Assembly: GCA_020849765.1 (NCBI GenBank)
Contig: JADLAY010000075.1
Location: 124,001-188,000, forward strand
From: Anaerolineae bacterium
Lineage (GTDB): Bacteria; Chloroflexota; Anaerolineae; Aggregatilineales; Phototrophicaceae
Direction of reading: 5' to 3'
DNA length: 64,000 nucleotides
The position numbers were made by a program, and so were the translations under genes. The notes under the pieces are model-generated. The model saw only the letters and a program-made list of their open reading frames with translations. It was not told where the DNA came from and made no database searches. Below, piece after piece: positions 54,601 through 62,291 of the stretch (positions are counted from its first letter, which is position 1; every line of letters starts with the position of its first letter).

Positions 54601-55083
54601 GTCGGTGATTGGAATGGGCCAAACGCGTTCGCAGCGGATCTCCCGGCCTTCAGTGACGACTGGGATGCCGTCAACCGGGCGCTGAGCGCGCAGGAGACGG
54701 ACTACTCGCTGGAAGACCTGCTCAGGTTCGCGCTCGATCCGTCAAGCCCGCTGGATGCGACGGCGACGCCGACCGAAGACGTGACCACGGCCACACAGGT
54801 TCCGCTGCCGACGGCGATGGCAACCACAGAAGTTCGGCCGACGCCGCTGCCGCCGATGGCGACAGTTGCACCGGTCGCGACGGTGGAGGCATCGCCGACG
54901 TGGACACTCGTTCCGCCAACGGATACGCCTGTGCCGCCTGCGACCCTGGTCCCGCCGCCAGCCACGGCTGTGCCCACGGACGTTCCGACGGAGGCGCCCA
55001 CAGCCACGGTACTTCCGACGCTCGTGCCGCCAGTGTCGCCACCGGAAAGTTTGGCTAGCCCGGAGGTGGCACCCGGCGGATAG
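51637..55083 (+). CDS. Large surface beta-helix protein with C-terminal WYLRN/GDWDG repeats
   Basis: An 1148-residue exported protein. Residues 1-33 form a signal/anchor. A motif VQDVVIPTLMELP follows, then a Thr/Pro/Ser-rich linker (about 45-170). Residues 180-740 form a right-handed parallel beta helix with many GNT..SGGGI repeats, like polymorphic membrane or pectate-lyase-type proteins. Residues 758-1010 hold five units of about 47 residues (NGNWYLRNTNSGGG; GYPVVGDWNGDGRDTVG), each with a DxDG-type loop that may bind calcium. The last 130 residues are again Thr/Pro-rich. It is probably an adhesin or substrate-binding protein; no catalytic residue set is evident. The C-terminal part is shared with the subtilase gene 59327. 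Confidence 0.8.
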   Translation: MKSMQIKPYLLPLLLLGLVVVATLFVTASGFTASVQDVVIPTLMELPSPTAQVVAQASVAPSEEPVVASSPTTVKLPTDTEEPSAEPSATALIPPSPSAVIVPSDTPISEAPTTTDVVSASPVPTVAAPVIVATLILPPTPTPLAQPTSTDVPTSVPIITIEPRQTEDEVGALSAAESFANVTIGCSVSELINAISSANSSGADDTINLASGCTYTLTSANNNTGGTSNGLPAIVSVGSGGRLTINGNGASIERSAAGGTPAFRLFLITGGGNLTLNNIALRRGSAIFGAGIANSGGALTINTSTLAQNAASDSGGGVHSYGNASVTVTGSTFSGNTATNSGGGIFNSGGSTTTVNGGSTFSGNSSFYGGGITNGSGSTVNVSNTIFNGNTAGSSGAGIINEGSLSVSTSTFSSNVAAYDGGGVDSYGGSMNISGVTFSSNRATTASGGGMFTSSTTVSISNSTFTGNTAPYGGGINVYGGGNVTVSNSIFTNNTATNGGGLSGGSNSSITVTGSTFSSNSASNVSGGIDNNAGGTLNVINTSLNNNSANAGGGIGNFNATVNVTASTFSGNGAGTNGGGIASDNGTLNVSNSTFSSNTANSDGGGIYSIGTATVVYSTFASNSAPYGGGIRQYQGTFKLGSTIVALNTGTSGAPDIGGTINSLGYNVIGNTSGASITGTTTGNLTNGAASPLNLGSLASNGGPTQTRALGSGSVAISHGNCSSLAGVGSVSTDQRGVGRKSPCDVGAYETATVSSSAGRDGIGMYARSNGAWYLRTSASAGGPDYQLTYGGSWAQPVTGDWNGDGIDSVGVYDSSNGNWYLRNANSGGAPSATISGFGGWWGMPISGDWDGNGTDTIGLFVPSTGEWLLRNSNSYGAPDVYFTYGGSWGYPVVGDWNGDGRDTVGVYNPSNGNWYLRNTNSGGGAEIVISGYGGWWGFPIVGDWDGNGSDTIGVFAYQTGQWLLRNSNNFGSPDIQFAFGGEWGTPVVGDWNGPNAFAADLPAFSDDWDAVNRALSAQETDYSLEDLLRFALDPSSPLDATATPTEDVTTATQVPLPTAMATTEVRPTPLPPMATVAPVATVEASPTWTLVPPTDTPVPPATLVPPPATAVPTDVPTEAPTATVLPTLVPPVSPPESLASPEVAPGG
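52300..53560 (+). repeat. Coding repeats of the beta-helix region
   Basis: Repeated codon blocks for short units such as STFSGNTATNSGGGIFNSGG and STFSSNSASNVSGGIDN, about 20-24 residues each. The DNA is degenerate but keeps runs of AGCGGCGG and AACAGCAC. The repeats code for coils of the solenoid. Confidence 0.7.
53914..54860 (+). repeat. C-terminal cassette, copy 1 (five WYLRN/GDWDG units and tail)
   Basis: Codes for five units starting RDGIGMYARSNGAWYLRTSA and ending GEWGTPVVGDWNG, then the tail DLPAFSDDWDAV...DLLRFALD and TPLPPMAT. A closely similar stretch lies at 61204-62150 in a subtilase gene. Units alternate between a VGVYxPSNGNWYLRN type and an IGLFVPSTGEWLLRN type. Confidence 0.8.
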
Positions 55084-55130
55084 CCACATCGCGTGCGGCG
55101 CGAGTTGAAGTTGACTTCGGTATAACAGAG

Positions 55131-55176
55131 AGGCGCTTGCAATCAGATCAAATCGATCTCGGCTGCAAGCGCCTTT
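55131..55176. terminator. Long hairpin between convergent genes, likely terminator
   Basis: AGGCGCTTGCA (55131-55141) pairs perfectly with TGCAAGCGCCT (55164-55174). The 22-base loop contains a nested AGATC-AAATC-GATCT hairpin. Only three T follow. It sits between the beta-helix gene and the converging GT-C gene and may end both. Confidence 0.55.
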
Positions 55177-55191
55177 GACATACCCGACCTA

Positions 55192-57453
55192 TCAGTCTGT
55201 CGCAGATTCTTCCGGACTGACGAGCTCAACGGTCGCTACCTGAATCAGATGATCGGGCGATAGCGTGCCGGAGGCATCCTTGGCGGACAACCAATCACCG
55301 TTGACATCCTGGACGCCAAGCCAGAGCTGATACGTCCCTGGCGGGGCAGTCGCCGGGATCTCCATCGGGCATTCGTCAAAGAACACCCTTTCCCCTAGCT
55401 CCCAGGCGCTGAAGGGCAAGGTATCGAGCCGTGGCTGGCTACGGCAGGTGAATTCCGCCGCGCCGTTTTCTTGACGCAGCACGTAGACGCGGAAAACGGC
55501 CTGCAGCGGGGTATTGGTCGTCAGCCAGTTGACGGACGGCAGATAGAGATCGCCGACCGGCTGCTGCATCAACCCCGTGTAACGGATCACTCTCAAGCTG
55601 TCGTCGATGGTGCCCAGGTAGGCGGGACAGGGCTGAGCGGTCAGCAACGGTTGGTTGATCCAACCCAGGTGGATGCGATCCGAAAGCCCGTCGTCGCTCG
55701 CCCAGCGCAGGTACACATCCGTCCCTGGGGCGAACGCACTCGCACAGTTGGGAATGACGGCGCTCGTCTTGATGATCTCGTCAGGATTCCAGTACGCGGA
55801 TGGGTAGGCGCCATCGGCAGGCAGATATTGGCAGCGCATATTGTCGCCATTTGGCCCGACCAATTCGACCCTGACCGCATAATTCTTGTGCAGCGGCTGC
55901 ACGGCTTCCGTATACAGCGTCAGCCCAACCGTTTGCTGATCGTCATCGGGCGTGAGCTGATAGCCCACGATCTGCGGGAATGTCTCATCGAGATTGGCGG
56001 ACGTTTCCAGCGCCGGGAGTTCCGTCACGACATACTGTGAATCGGCTGCGGTGGGGTCGATGAACTGCTCCAGGTTCAAAATGCCAAGCAGCGTCAGGGC
56101 CAGATATCCGGCGCCTAAGCCTGCGGCGAGCCACTCGCCAAATCGGATTTCGGATAACCCGACCGTGATGAAGACTGCGGCGGCGGGCAGGCCGGTGATA
56201 AAGTAGCGCACGGGCGTATAAATCAGCGTCGTACTGTACTCGGTCGTAAGCTCGATGGAATTGAAGTTGCGCGCGAGTACCAAGGCCGTTGCGCTGGCGA
56301 CGAACAGGATCGGCAGCCAGACGGCGGCGCGATTTCGACGCCAGAGGCGTACAGCGCCCAGGGTTGCGACTCCGATGACGATGATGGTGAAAACGACGTA
56401 AGCGGCGACCAGTTTTGTCGATGGTCTCAACGTGTTCAACGGCCCGCTGTAGGATGACGCCAGGTCACGGACGGTCGCGATTGTGATGTTGACGGCGCGC
56501 TCTATCGTGAAGTTGTGCAGCAAGGTCGTCGCCAGATTGGTTTCGACCAGTTGGTAGCGTCCAAACAACGATCCATAAAGGATCAGGTTGATGACGATGA
56601 TGCCGATGATCGACAGACTTACCGCACCAATCAGGAGCAGCAGCATCTTGCGCCGTCGTGGCGTGACAAGTCCTCCGCTCAGGCGGTGGAGAAAGATGAA
56701 CAGCATCACCACATCTACGGCGACGATAGACCAACCGTTGAGGCGCGTGAGGATGGCGAGCAACAGTGTGATCGGTATGCCCAGAATGTCACGGCGAGTC
56801 AACTTCGGGCTCGTAATGAGGCTCGCGCAAAAATACATGTTCAGAGCTGCGAGAAAGGCCAGCAGCGGGTCATTATTGATCTCGGCCATGTAGCCGAAGA
56901 GGGTCGGCTCGAACGCGAGCAGTCCGGCAGCGAGCAGTGCCGCGACATAATGCCGGGGCACGAGCTTGAGCACGGTCAAGGCGGTCAGGACGACCGCCGC
57001 CAGAGTCAGAGTGACGTTGAGCAGCCGCAAGACCACGCGCACCATGGCCGGGCTCGGCGCCGTCGACGGATAGGCGACGAGATCGCTGGCCGACATAGGG
57101 ATGGCGTTGAAGTCTTCCCACGCGATGCACATCTGGAGCGGTTGGGGTGGGGCAGGGACAGGCTGCGTGCTATCCAGCGCGTTCAACACAGGCAGTGCGA
57201 CGATAAAATACAACGGCGGCTGTGTCACCTGAAGGACATCCGCATTGGCGTCGGGGTAATCTGCCCGGGTCGGAAATCGTCCCTCACTGACCATGAAGCG
57301 CACGACGTTATAGAAGTCTGCCTCGTGATTCTCCCACGCCGGGTGCGTGATGTAGGGAATGCTGAGGGCACTCTTCAAGAGCATAATGAGTACCAGCGCT
57401 CCCCAGAACCACGCCGTGTTCGGAGATGTCGTTGTGCGGTTCAGTCGCCTCAT
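55192..57453 (-). CDS. GT-C type membrane glycosyltransferase-like protein
   Basis: A 753-residue integral membrane protein. The first outside loop has THPAWENHEADFYNVVRFM and QVTQPPLYFIVALPVL, resembling the acidic DE/ED loop and QPPLYY motif of GT39/DUF2142-type glycosyltransferases. About ten further membrane segments follow (for example YVAALLAAGLLAFEPTLFGY and LLLLIGAVSLSIIGIIVINL). The last 280 residues form an outside beta-rich domain (VGLTLYTEAVQPLHKNYAVR; YLRWASDDGLSDRIHLGWIN). The likely role is sugar transfer from a polyprenyl carrier; the acceptor is unknown. It is 37 bases downstream of the O-antigen-ligase-like gene and probably in one operon with it. Confidence 0.75.
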   Translation of the reverse strand: MRRLNRTTTSPNTAWFWGALVLIMLLKSALSIPYITHPAWENHEADFYNVVRFMVSEGRFPTRADYPDANADVLQVTQPPLYFIVALPVLNALDSTQPVPAPPQPLQMCIAWEDFNAIPMSASDLVAYPSTAPSPAMVRVVLRLLNVTLTLAAVVLTALTVLKLVPRHYVAALLAAGLLAFEPTLFGYMAEINNDPLLAFLAALNMYFCASLITSPKLTRRDILGIPITLLLAILTRLNGWSIVAVDVVMLFIFLHRLSGGLVTPRRRKMLLLLIGAVSLSIIGIIVINLILYGSLFGRYQLVETNLATTLLHNFTIERAVNITIATVRDLASSYSGPLNTLRPSTKLVAAYVVFTIIVIGVATLGAVRLWRRNRAAVWLPILFVASATALVLARNFNSIELTTEYSTTLIYTPVRYFITGLPAAAVFITVGLSEIRFGEWLAAGLGAGYLALTLLGILNLEQFIDPTAADSQYVVTELPALETSANLDETFPQIVGYQLTPDDDQQTVGLTLYTEAVQPLHKNYAVRVELVGPNGDNMRCQYLPADGAYPSAYWNPDEIIKTSAVIPNCASAFAPGTDVYLRWASDDGLSDRIHLGWINQPLLTAQPCPAYLGTIDDSLRVIRYTGLMQQPVGDLYLPSVNWLTTNTPLQAVFRVYVLRQENGAAEFTCRSQPRLDTLPFSAWELGERVFFDECPMEIPATAPPGTYQLWLGVQDVNGDWLSAKDASGTLSPDHLIQVATVELVSPEESATD

Positions 57454-57490
57454 TGATGAAGATCAACCTCATCTTGAAGACTTCGGTTGC

Positions 57491-59101
57491 TCATGGCTGC
57501 TGAGTTCGGTCGCGCGCTGCGGCGAAAAGCTCAGTGTTCAGACTGACAGCTATGAGCAGGCCGAGCACACCCCAGAAGACGACCGCCACCGAACGAGCGT
57601 TGGTCAAGGTGTTGGCGAACGACGCGTTGACGAGCATGATCGCGACGAGGAGAGCGACGAAGCTGAAGCCGATGTTGCGCGCCTGGGGATACGTCGCCGC
57701 GAATAGGCGTCTCGCTGCACTCACGATCGCTGTGATCGAAGCCGCCAGGAAGAGCGTGAGGCCGACGATGCCCAGCTCGTAAACCGTGTCGACTAGGCCG
57801 ATGTGAGACAGGATGCGCTTGCCCGGCGGCAGGCCGAGCACGCCCACTTGCCGCACTTCCACGGAGCTTGGCAGAATGGCGCCTTCGATATTGAAGCGGG
57901 CAGCATACCACATCGAACCCATGCCGTTGCCGAGCAGGGTGCGCCAGGATGGGTCGCCAATCAGCGCCTGGACGGTGTAGATGCGCCACTCAATCGTGCC
58001 GGTGGTGGTGGCGCGGGCGGTAAAGGCATCGGCGTTCTGTTGCTCAACGTCTTCGATGGTAGTGCGTCCTGGCGCCCCAGGTGTGGGCCGCGGCTGGCCG
58101 GGGGTTGCCGTGCCGGTCGCGTTGGTTTCGATGGTCGACTCAATCGTGTCGATGATCTCGGAAGTGTCGGCGGTGAGCAGTGAGTCGCCGAGACGTGTCC
58201 AGGCGAAGAAGCTGGCAGCCAGCGCTACGACAATGAGCAGACTGCGGGCGCTCTGTCGCCACGAGCGCGTGAAGAGACTGAACAGGAACATGAGGCCAAG
58301 ACTGGCACCGGTGAAGAGCCAGGAGGAACGTGAGAGCGTGCGGATGATGATGAAGGCGGCCGGTGCAGCGATCACGAGATATAACCAGAGTGGACCGACC
58401 AGCGCGGGCAGGAAGGCGATGGCGGTGCCGAGCCACCATCCGAGCTGCTCATGGTTGGAGAAGGTCGCAAACGGCCGGAAGGTGCCGAACAATCCCTGTA
58501 CCTGATCCTGGTTGGCGACGACGGTTTCGCCGCTGGTCAGCCAGCGGAGTTCGAACGGATGTAAGCCTACCTGGAGCTGGATGAAGGTGTAGACGACCGC
58601 CAGCAGTGTTCCCGCAGCGATCACAATCGCGAGTTGGCGCAGCAGGGTAGGCAGGGCATCCTTGGGGATTGAGCGGGCGAGGAAGTAGGTCAGGATGTAG
58701 AGATTGGCGGAACGAAAGCCGACAACACCCAAATAGAGGGAGTCGAGCTTGGGATTGAAGATGTTGAGCACTGACCAGACGAGGAACAGGCCGACCAGCG
58801 CATCGACGAGGTTAGGTTTGAAGCGCCAGGTACGCGAGACGAAAACATTGAAGGCGGTGCGAAGTGCGGCAGCAATGAGTAGAGCATCCGGGATGATGAG
58901 GACAATCTGGTAGAGCAGCGAAGGGATACTCTGGTTCGGATCGTACCAAAGCAGGCGCTTGAGTAAGTCGACGACGGCAATCCAGCCGAAGACGACGGGC
59001 AACGCGAGTTTGGGACGCCACATGATGATGACGAAGGACACGAGCCCGAGAATGGACACTAACCAGAACGCAATGTTAGGCGAGGATAGAACATCTGCCA
59101 T
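57491..59101 (-). CDS. O-antigen ligase / Wzy-family polytopic protein
   Basis: A 536-residue membrane protein with about eleven hydrophobic segments. Residues 230-260 and the large loop at about 310-430 (ending with DPSWRTLLGNGMGSMWYAAR, HIGLVDTVYELGIVGLTLF) match the Wzy_C/O-antigen-ligase region, where HxxxxxxxxxxG forms the active site. The loop is Thr/Ala/Pro-rich. The family ligates or polymerises lipid-linked glycans and includes O-oligosaccharyltransferases. Since Chloroflexota are not thought to have typical LPS, the acceptor here may be a protein or another polymer. ATG 59101 is used; GTG 59110 is the longer option. It is followed by the GT-C gene. Confidence 0.82.
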   Translation of the reverse strand: MADVLSSPNIAFWLVSILGLVSFVIIMWRPKLALPVVFGWIAVVDLLKRLLWYDPNQSIPSLLYQIVLIIPDALLIAAALRTAFNVFVSRTWRFKPNLVDALVGLFLVWSVLNIFNPKLDSLYLGVVGFRSANLYILTYFLARSIPKDALPTLLRQLAIVIAAGTLLAVVYTFIQLQVGLHPFELRWLTSGETVVANQDQVQGLFGTFRPFATFSNHEQLGWWLGTAIAFLPALVGPLWLYLVIAAPAAFIIIRTLSRSSWLFTGASLGLMFLFSLFTRSWRQSARSLLIVVALAASFFAWTRLGDSLLTADTSEIIDTIESTIETNATGTATPGQPRPTPGAPGRTTIEDVEQQNADAFTARATTTGTIEWRIYTVQALIGDPSWRTLLGNGMGSMWYAARFNIEGAILPSSVEVRQVGVLGLPPGKRILSHIGLVDTVYELGIVGLTLFLAASITAIVSAARRLFAATYPQARNIGFSFVALLVAIMLVNASFANTLTNARSVAVVFWGVLGLLIAVSLNTELFAAARDRTQQP

Positions 59102-59326
59102 TATGTACACAGCCCAGGATTTCTAACGTCCATGAGACGATAACCGAACTTCATGAGGAAGTACTCCGCGCTAGAATATCCACAAACACCCCTTTTGAAC
59201 AGAGACGAATCGGTCATGGTGGTTGCCAAGAAAGTAAAAATGCGTTCCTAAAATAAGCTGTGCAAGGAAAACGAAAGTATTTTGTTATAGAATGTATTAA
59301 GGCTCTATGCTAAGGGACGCAGATGT

Positions 59327-62287
59327 ATGCCAAACCGTCGCAAGCGGTCTGTATTCTTGTATCCTGTACTCATGCTAGTTGGGCTGTTCCTGATTAGTGC
59401 TTTTAGTTTGACGAGATCCCGGCAGGCTCAAGCTGCCGCAACTGAAGAAGACAATTTATCCGCCAGTACAGCATCTGGAGCCTTAGCTAAGGAGGGATTT
59501 CCCCTCGCTGGTCTGGCGGTGATTCCCACCGTGACGCCGGATACGGACGCGTTTTCACAAAGATCGCCAGAAGCTGATCTGACCGGCATGCTGGCCCGTA
59601 CGGACAAACCACAGCCGGGTGTTAACTTGACCTCGACACTGGCTGCGCTGGCGAGCGTGTGGAACGAGAATCGGACACAGGTGCTCGAATTCGCGCAGTC
59701 CTACGGACTCGAAATCAGCGGGGATTGGGTCGGGGTGACGGTCACGGTGGCCAATGCATCCGTGGCTGAAGCCGTGAAGGCCAGTGTTGTGGCGTTTGGT
59801 GGCGTCGTCGTCGCCGAATACGATCGGTGGTTTGACGCGCAGGTGCCGGTCGCAGCACTGGTGGACATTGGTTCGCTACCCGGCGTCTCGCTGGTGCAGT
59901 CGCTGGCTCGCGTCATGGTGCTGGATGGTGACATCCCTAACAACGATCAACAGACTGATGACGTCGGGCTGATGGCGGGGACGCATTTGACGCAAGGGGT
60001 AGCTGCCTCCAATGCCAATGCCTGGCACAGCGCCGGGATTGATGGCAGCGGGGTGACGGTCGCCGTCCTGGACGTGGGGTTCGTCAACGTCGCGTCTCTG
60101 CAATCGAGCGGCGAACTACCTCCGGCTTCGCGCCTGACCACCCTCGGATCGGCATCCGCGTCACATGGCAGCGCCGTGGCCGAAATTGTCTACGACATGG
60201 CGCCGGGCGTGAACATGATCCTGGTATCCGCGGGTACGGGGGTCGAGATGGCCTCGCGCATCCAGGAACTCGCTGATTATCCCGACGCCACACGACCGGA
60301 CATCATCACGTCGTCAATTCACGCCTCAAATCTTGAATCCGGCGATGGCACCGGGCTGGTCTCGGATGCGATTACCTATGCCGTCAGCAAAGGCATTCTT
60401 TTCACCCAGGCCGCGGGCAATTCGGCGCAATACAACTGGCAGGGCACCTTCAGTGACCCGGACGGCAATGGTTGGCTCAACTTCAGCGGAACGGACGAAT
60501 ACAACGACTTCTACAACGAGCAAGTCGGCGATATTCTGACGGTGGATATGCGCTGGAACGCCTGGCCGGTTACCGATCAGGACTACGACCTCTACCTCAA
60601 GCGCTATAACTCCCTGACGGGGCTATGGGACACGGCCGCCTCGAGTCTCGCCTGGCAGAGCGGCTCACAATCGCCCACCGAGTCGATCTCGTTCCCAATT
60701 CTGGTGGCGGGTCAATACGCGATTGCCATTCACATGTACTCGGCCACGGGCAACCATGTTATCGACATCATGGGTTACAACACGCGCTTTTTTGAATACA
60801 ACATGACTGACCGCAGTCTGGTCGACCCCGCGACTCCGGTCAATGTCTTTGGCGTGGCCGCGCTGAATGTGATGGCACCCTACAACCTGGAATACTACAG
60901 CTCGCGCGGCCCTGGGATGGGGCCGGGCGGCTCGCTGGCGACGGGCAATGCCCAGCCGCGCATCGCCGGGTATGCCAACGTCGATACCGCGACCTGGTCG
61001 GGCTTCAATGGCACCTCCTCGGCAACGCCTCACGTGGCGGGTGCGGCGGCGCTGGTCTGGGATGCCTACCCCAGTTTCACCGTGCCGCTGGTCAAGAGCT
61101 TCCTCGAGAGCCGGGCGGCCGACATGGGCACGACCGGCCTTGACTCCACCTATGGTGCGGGCCGTCTGTACCTGGGCGCACCACCGGTGGCGACGCCCGG
61201 CGTGCGCGATGGCATCGGCATCTACGCACGAGCGACCGGCGACTGGTATTTGCGCACGTCTGCGTCGCCGGGCAGCCCAAGCTACCAGTTAATCTACGGC
61301 GGCGCGTGGGCAACACCGGTGGTAGGCGACTGGGATGGAGACGGCATCGACAGTGTCGGCGTCTACGATCCATCGAATGGCAACTGGTATCTGCGCAATA
61401 CCAACAACGTCGGTGCGCCCAATGTCACAGTCAATGGCTTTGGCGGCTCCTGGGGCTTGCCGGTCAGTGGCGATTGGGATGGCAACGGTATCGACACCAT
61501 CGGGCTGTTCGTGCCGACCACGGGCGAGTGGCAGCTGCGGAACAGCAACAGCAACGGTATACCGGATCTCGTATTCGCTTACGGCGGCGCCTGGGGCTAT
61601 CCCCTCGTCGGCGATTGGGACGGGGATGGCGACGATTCGATCGGCATCTACAACCCGACCAACGGGAACTGGTATCTGCGCAACAGCAATTCCGTCGGCG
61701 GTGCGGACATCGTCATCACGGGCTACGGCGGTTGGTGGGGCTTCCCCATCGTCGGCGATTGGGACGGCGACGGCAAAGATACCATCGGCTTGTTCGCTTA
61801 CCAGACGGGCCAGTGGCTGCTGCGCAACACCAACACCTATGGGCCGCCCGACATTGACTTCGTCTATGGTGGAGACTGGGGCACACCGCTGACCGGCGAT
61901 TGGAACGGCCCCGGAACCTTTGTCGTCGATCTCCCGGCTTTCAATGCGGATTGGGACGCCGTCAGCCAGGCGCAGAGTGCGCAGCGGATCGACTCGGTGG
62001 GCGATTTGCTCAGGTTCCCGCTCGATCACGGAAGCATCCCTGAAGAAGTGACGACGTCAGACGAAGCGGTCATGACTGCCACGCCGGGACCTTTCCCGAC
62101 GGCGATGGAAACGATGGAAATCAAGTCGACGCCGCTGCCGCCAATGGCGACGCCACAGGCGCCAGAGTCTCCGGCGCCAATAGAAACATCGATGCCGCCC
62201 GCAACGGCCGATTCGGCGGCGGCTCTTCCCGATCAACACACGATTCCAGATTCGACTCCGAACGGAAATATGCAGGAAGGAAACTGA
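59327..62287 (+). CDS. Secreted subtilisin-family protease with WYLRN/GDWDG repeat tail
   Basis: A 986-residue peptidase S8 protein. Residues 1-36 form a signal peptide with an RRKR start. Residues 96-200 are a prodomain-like alpha/beta region with QPGVNLTSTLAALASVW. The catalytic set is Asp249 (VTVAVLDVGF), His280 (SASHGSAVAEI), Asn365 (AAGNSA) and Ser564 (GFNGTSSATPHVAGAAAL). About 130 residues of beta structure are inserted between Asn and Ser. Residues 625-860 are five WYLRN/GDWDG units, then a Thr/Pro-rich tail shared with the beta-helix protein. AAGGGA is 9 bases before the ATG. A second subtilase gene follows after 4 bases. Confidence 0.9.
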   Translation: MPNRRKRSVFLYPVLMLVGLFLISAFSLTRSRQAQAAATEEDNLSASTASGALAKEGFPLAGLAVIPTVTPDTDAFSQRSPEADLTGMLARTDKPQPGVNLTSTLAALASVWNENRTQVLEFAQSYGLEISGDWVGVTVTVANASVAEAVKASVVAFGGVVVAEYDRWFDAQVPVAALVDIGSLPGVSLVQSLARVMVLDGDIPNNDQQTDDVGLMAGTHLTQGVAASNANAWHSAGIDGSGVTVAVLDVGFVNVASLQSSGELPPASRLTTLGSASASHGSAVAEIVYDMAPGVNMILVSAGTGVEMASRIQELADYPDATRPDIITSSIHASNLESGDGTGLVSDAITYAVSKGILFTQAAGNSAQYNWQGTFSDPDGNGWLNFSGTDEYNDFYNEQVGDILTVDMRWNAWPVTDQDYDLYLKRYNSLTGLWDTAASSLAWQSGSQSPTESISFPILVAGQYAIAIHMYSATGNHVIDIMGYNTRFFEYNMTDRSLVDPATPVNVFGVAALNVMAPYNLEYYSSRGPGMGPGGSLATGNAQPRIAGYANVDTATWSGFNGTSSATPHVAGAAALVWDAYPSFTVPLVKSFLESRAADMGTTGLDSTYGAGRLYLGAPPVATPGVRDGIGIYARATGDWYLRTSASPGSPSYQLIYGGAWATPVVGDWDGDGIDSVGVYDPSNGNWYLRNTNNVGAPNVTVNGFGGSWGLPVSGDWDGNGIDTIGLFVPTTGEWQLRNSNSNGIPDLVFAYGGAWGYPLVGDWDGDGDDSIGIYNPTNGNWYLRNSNSVGGADIVITGYGGWWGFPIVGDWDGDGKDTIGLFAYQTGQWLLRNTNTYGPPDIDFVYGGDWGTPLTGDWNGPGTFVVDLPAFNADWDAVSQAQSAQRIDSVGDLLRFPLDHGSIPEEVTTSDEAVMTATPGPFPTAMETMEIKSTPLPPMATPQAPESPAPIETSMPPATADSAAALPDQHTIPDSTPNGNMQEGN
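61204..62150 (+). repeat. C-terminal cassette, copy 2 (five WYLRN/GDWDG units and tail)
   Basis: Homologous to 53914-54860. It starts RDGIGIYARATGDWYLRTSA, has the same unit order, ends GDWGTPLTGDWNG, and continues DLPAFNADWDAV, DLLRFPLD and TPLPPMAT. DNA identity looks high in the unit coding GYGGWWGFPIVGDWDG, as only third positions differ. Confidence 0.8.
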
Positions 62288-62291
62288 CCTT

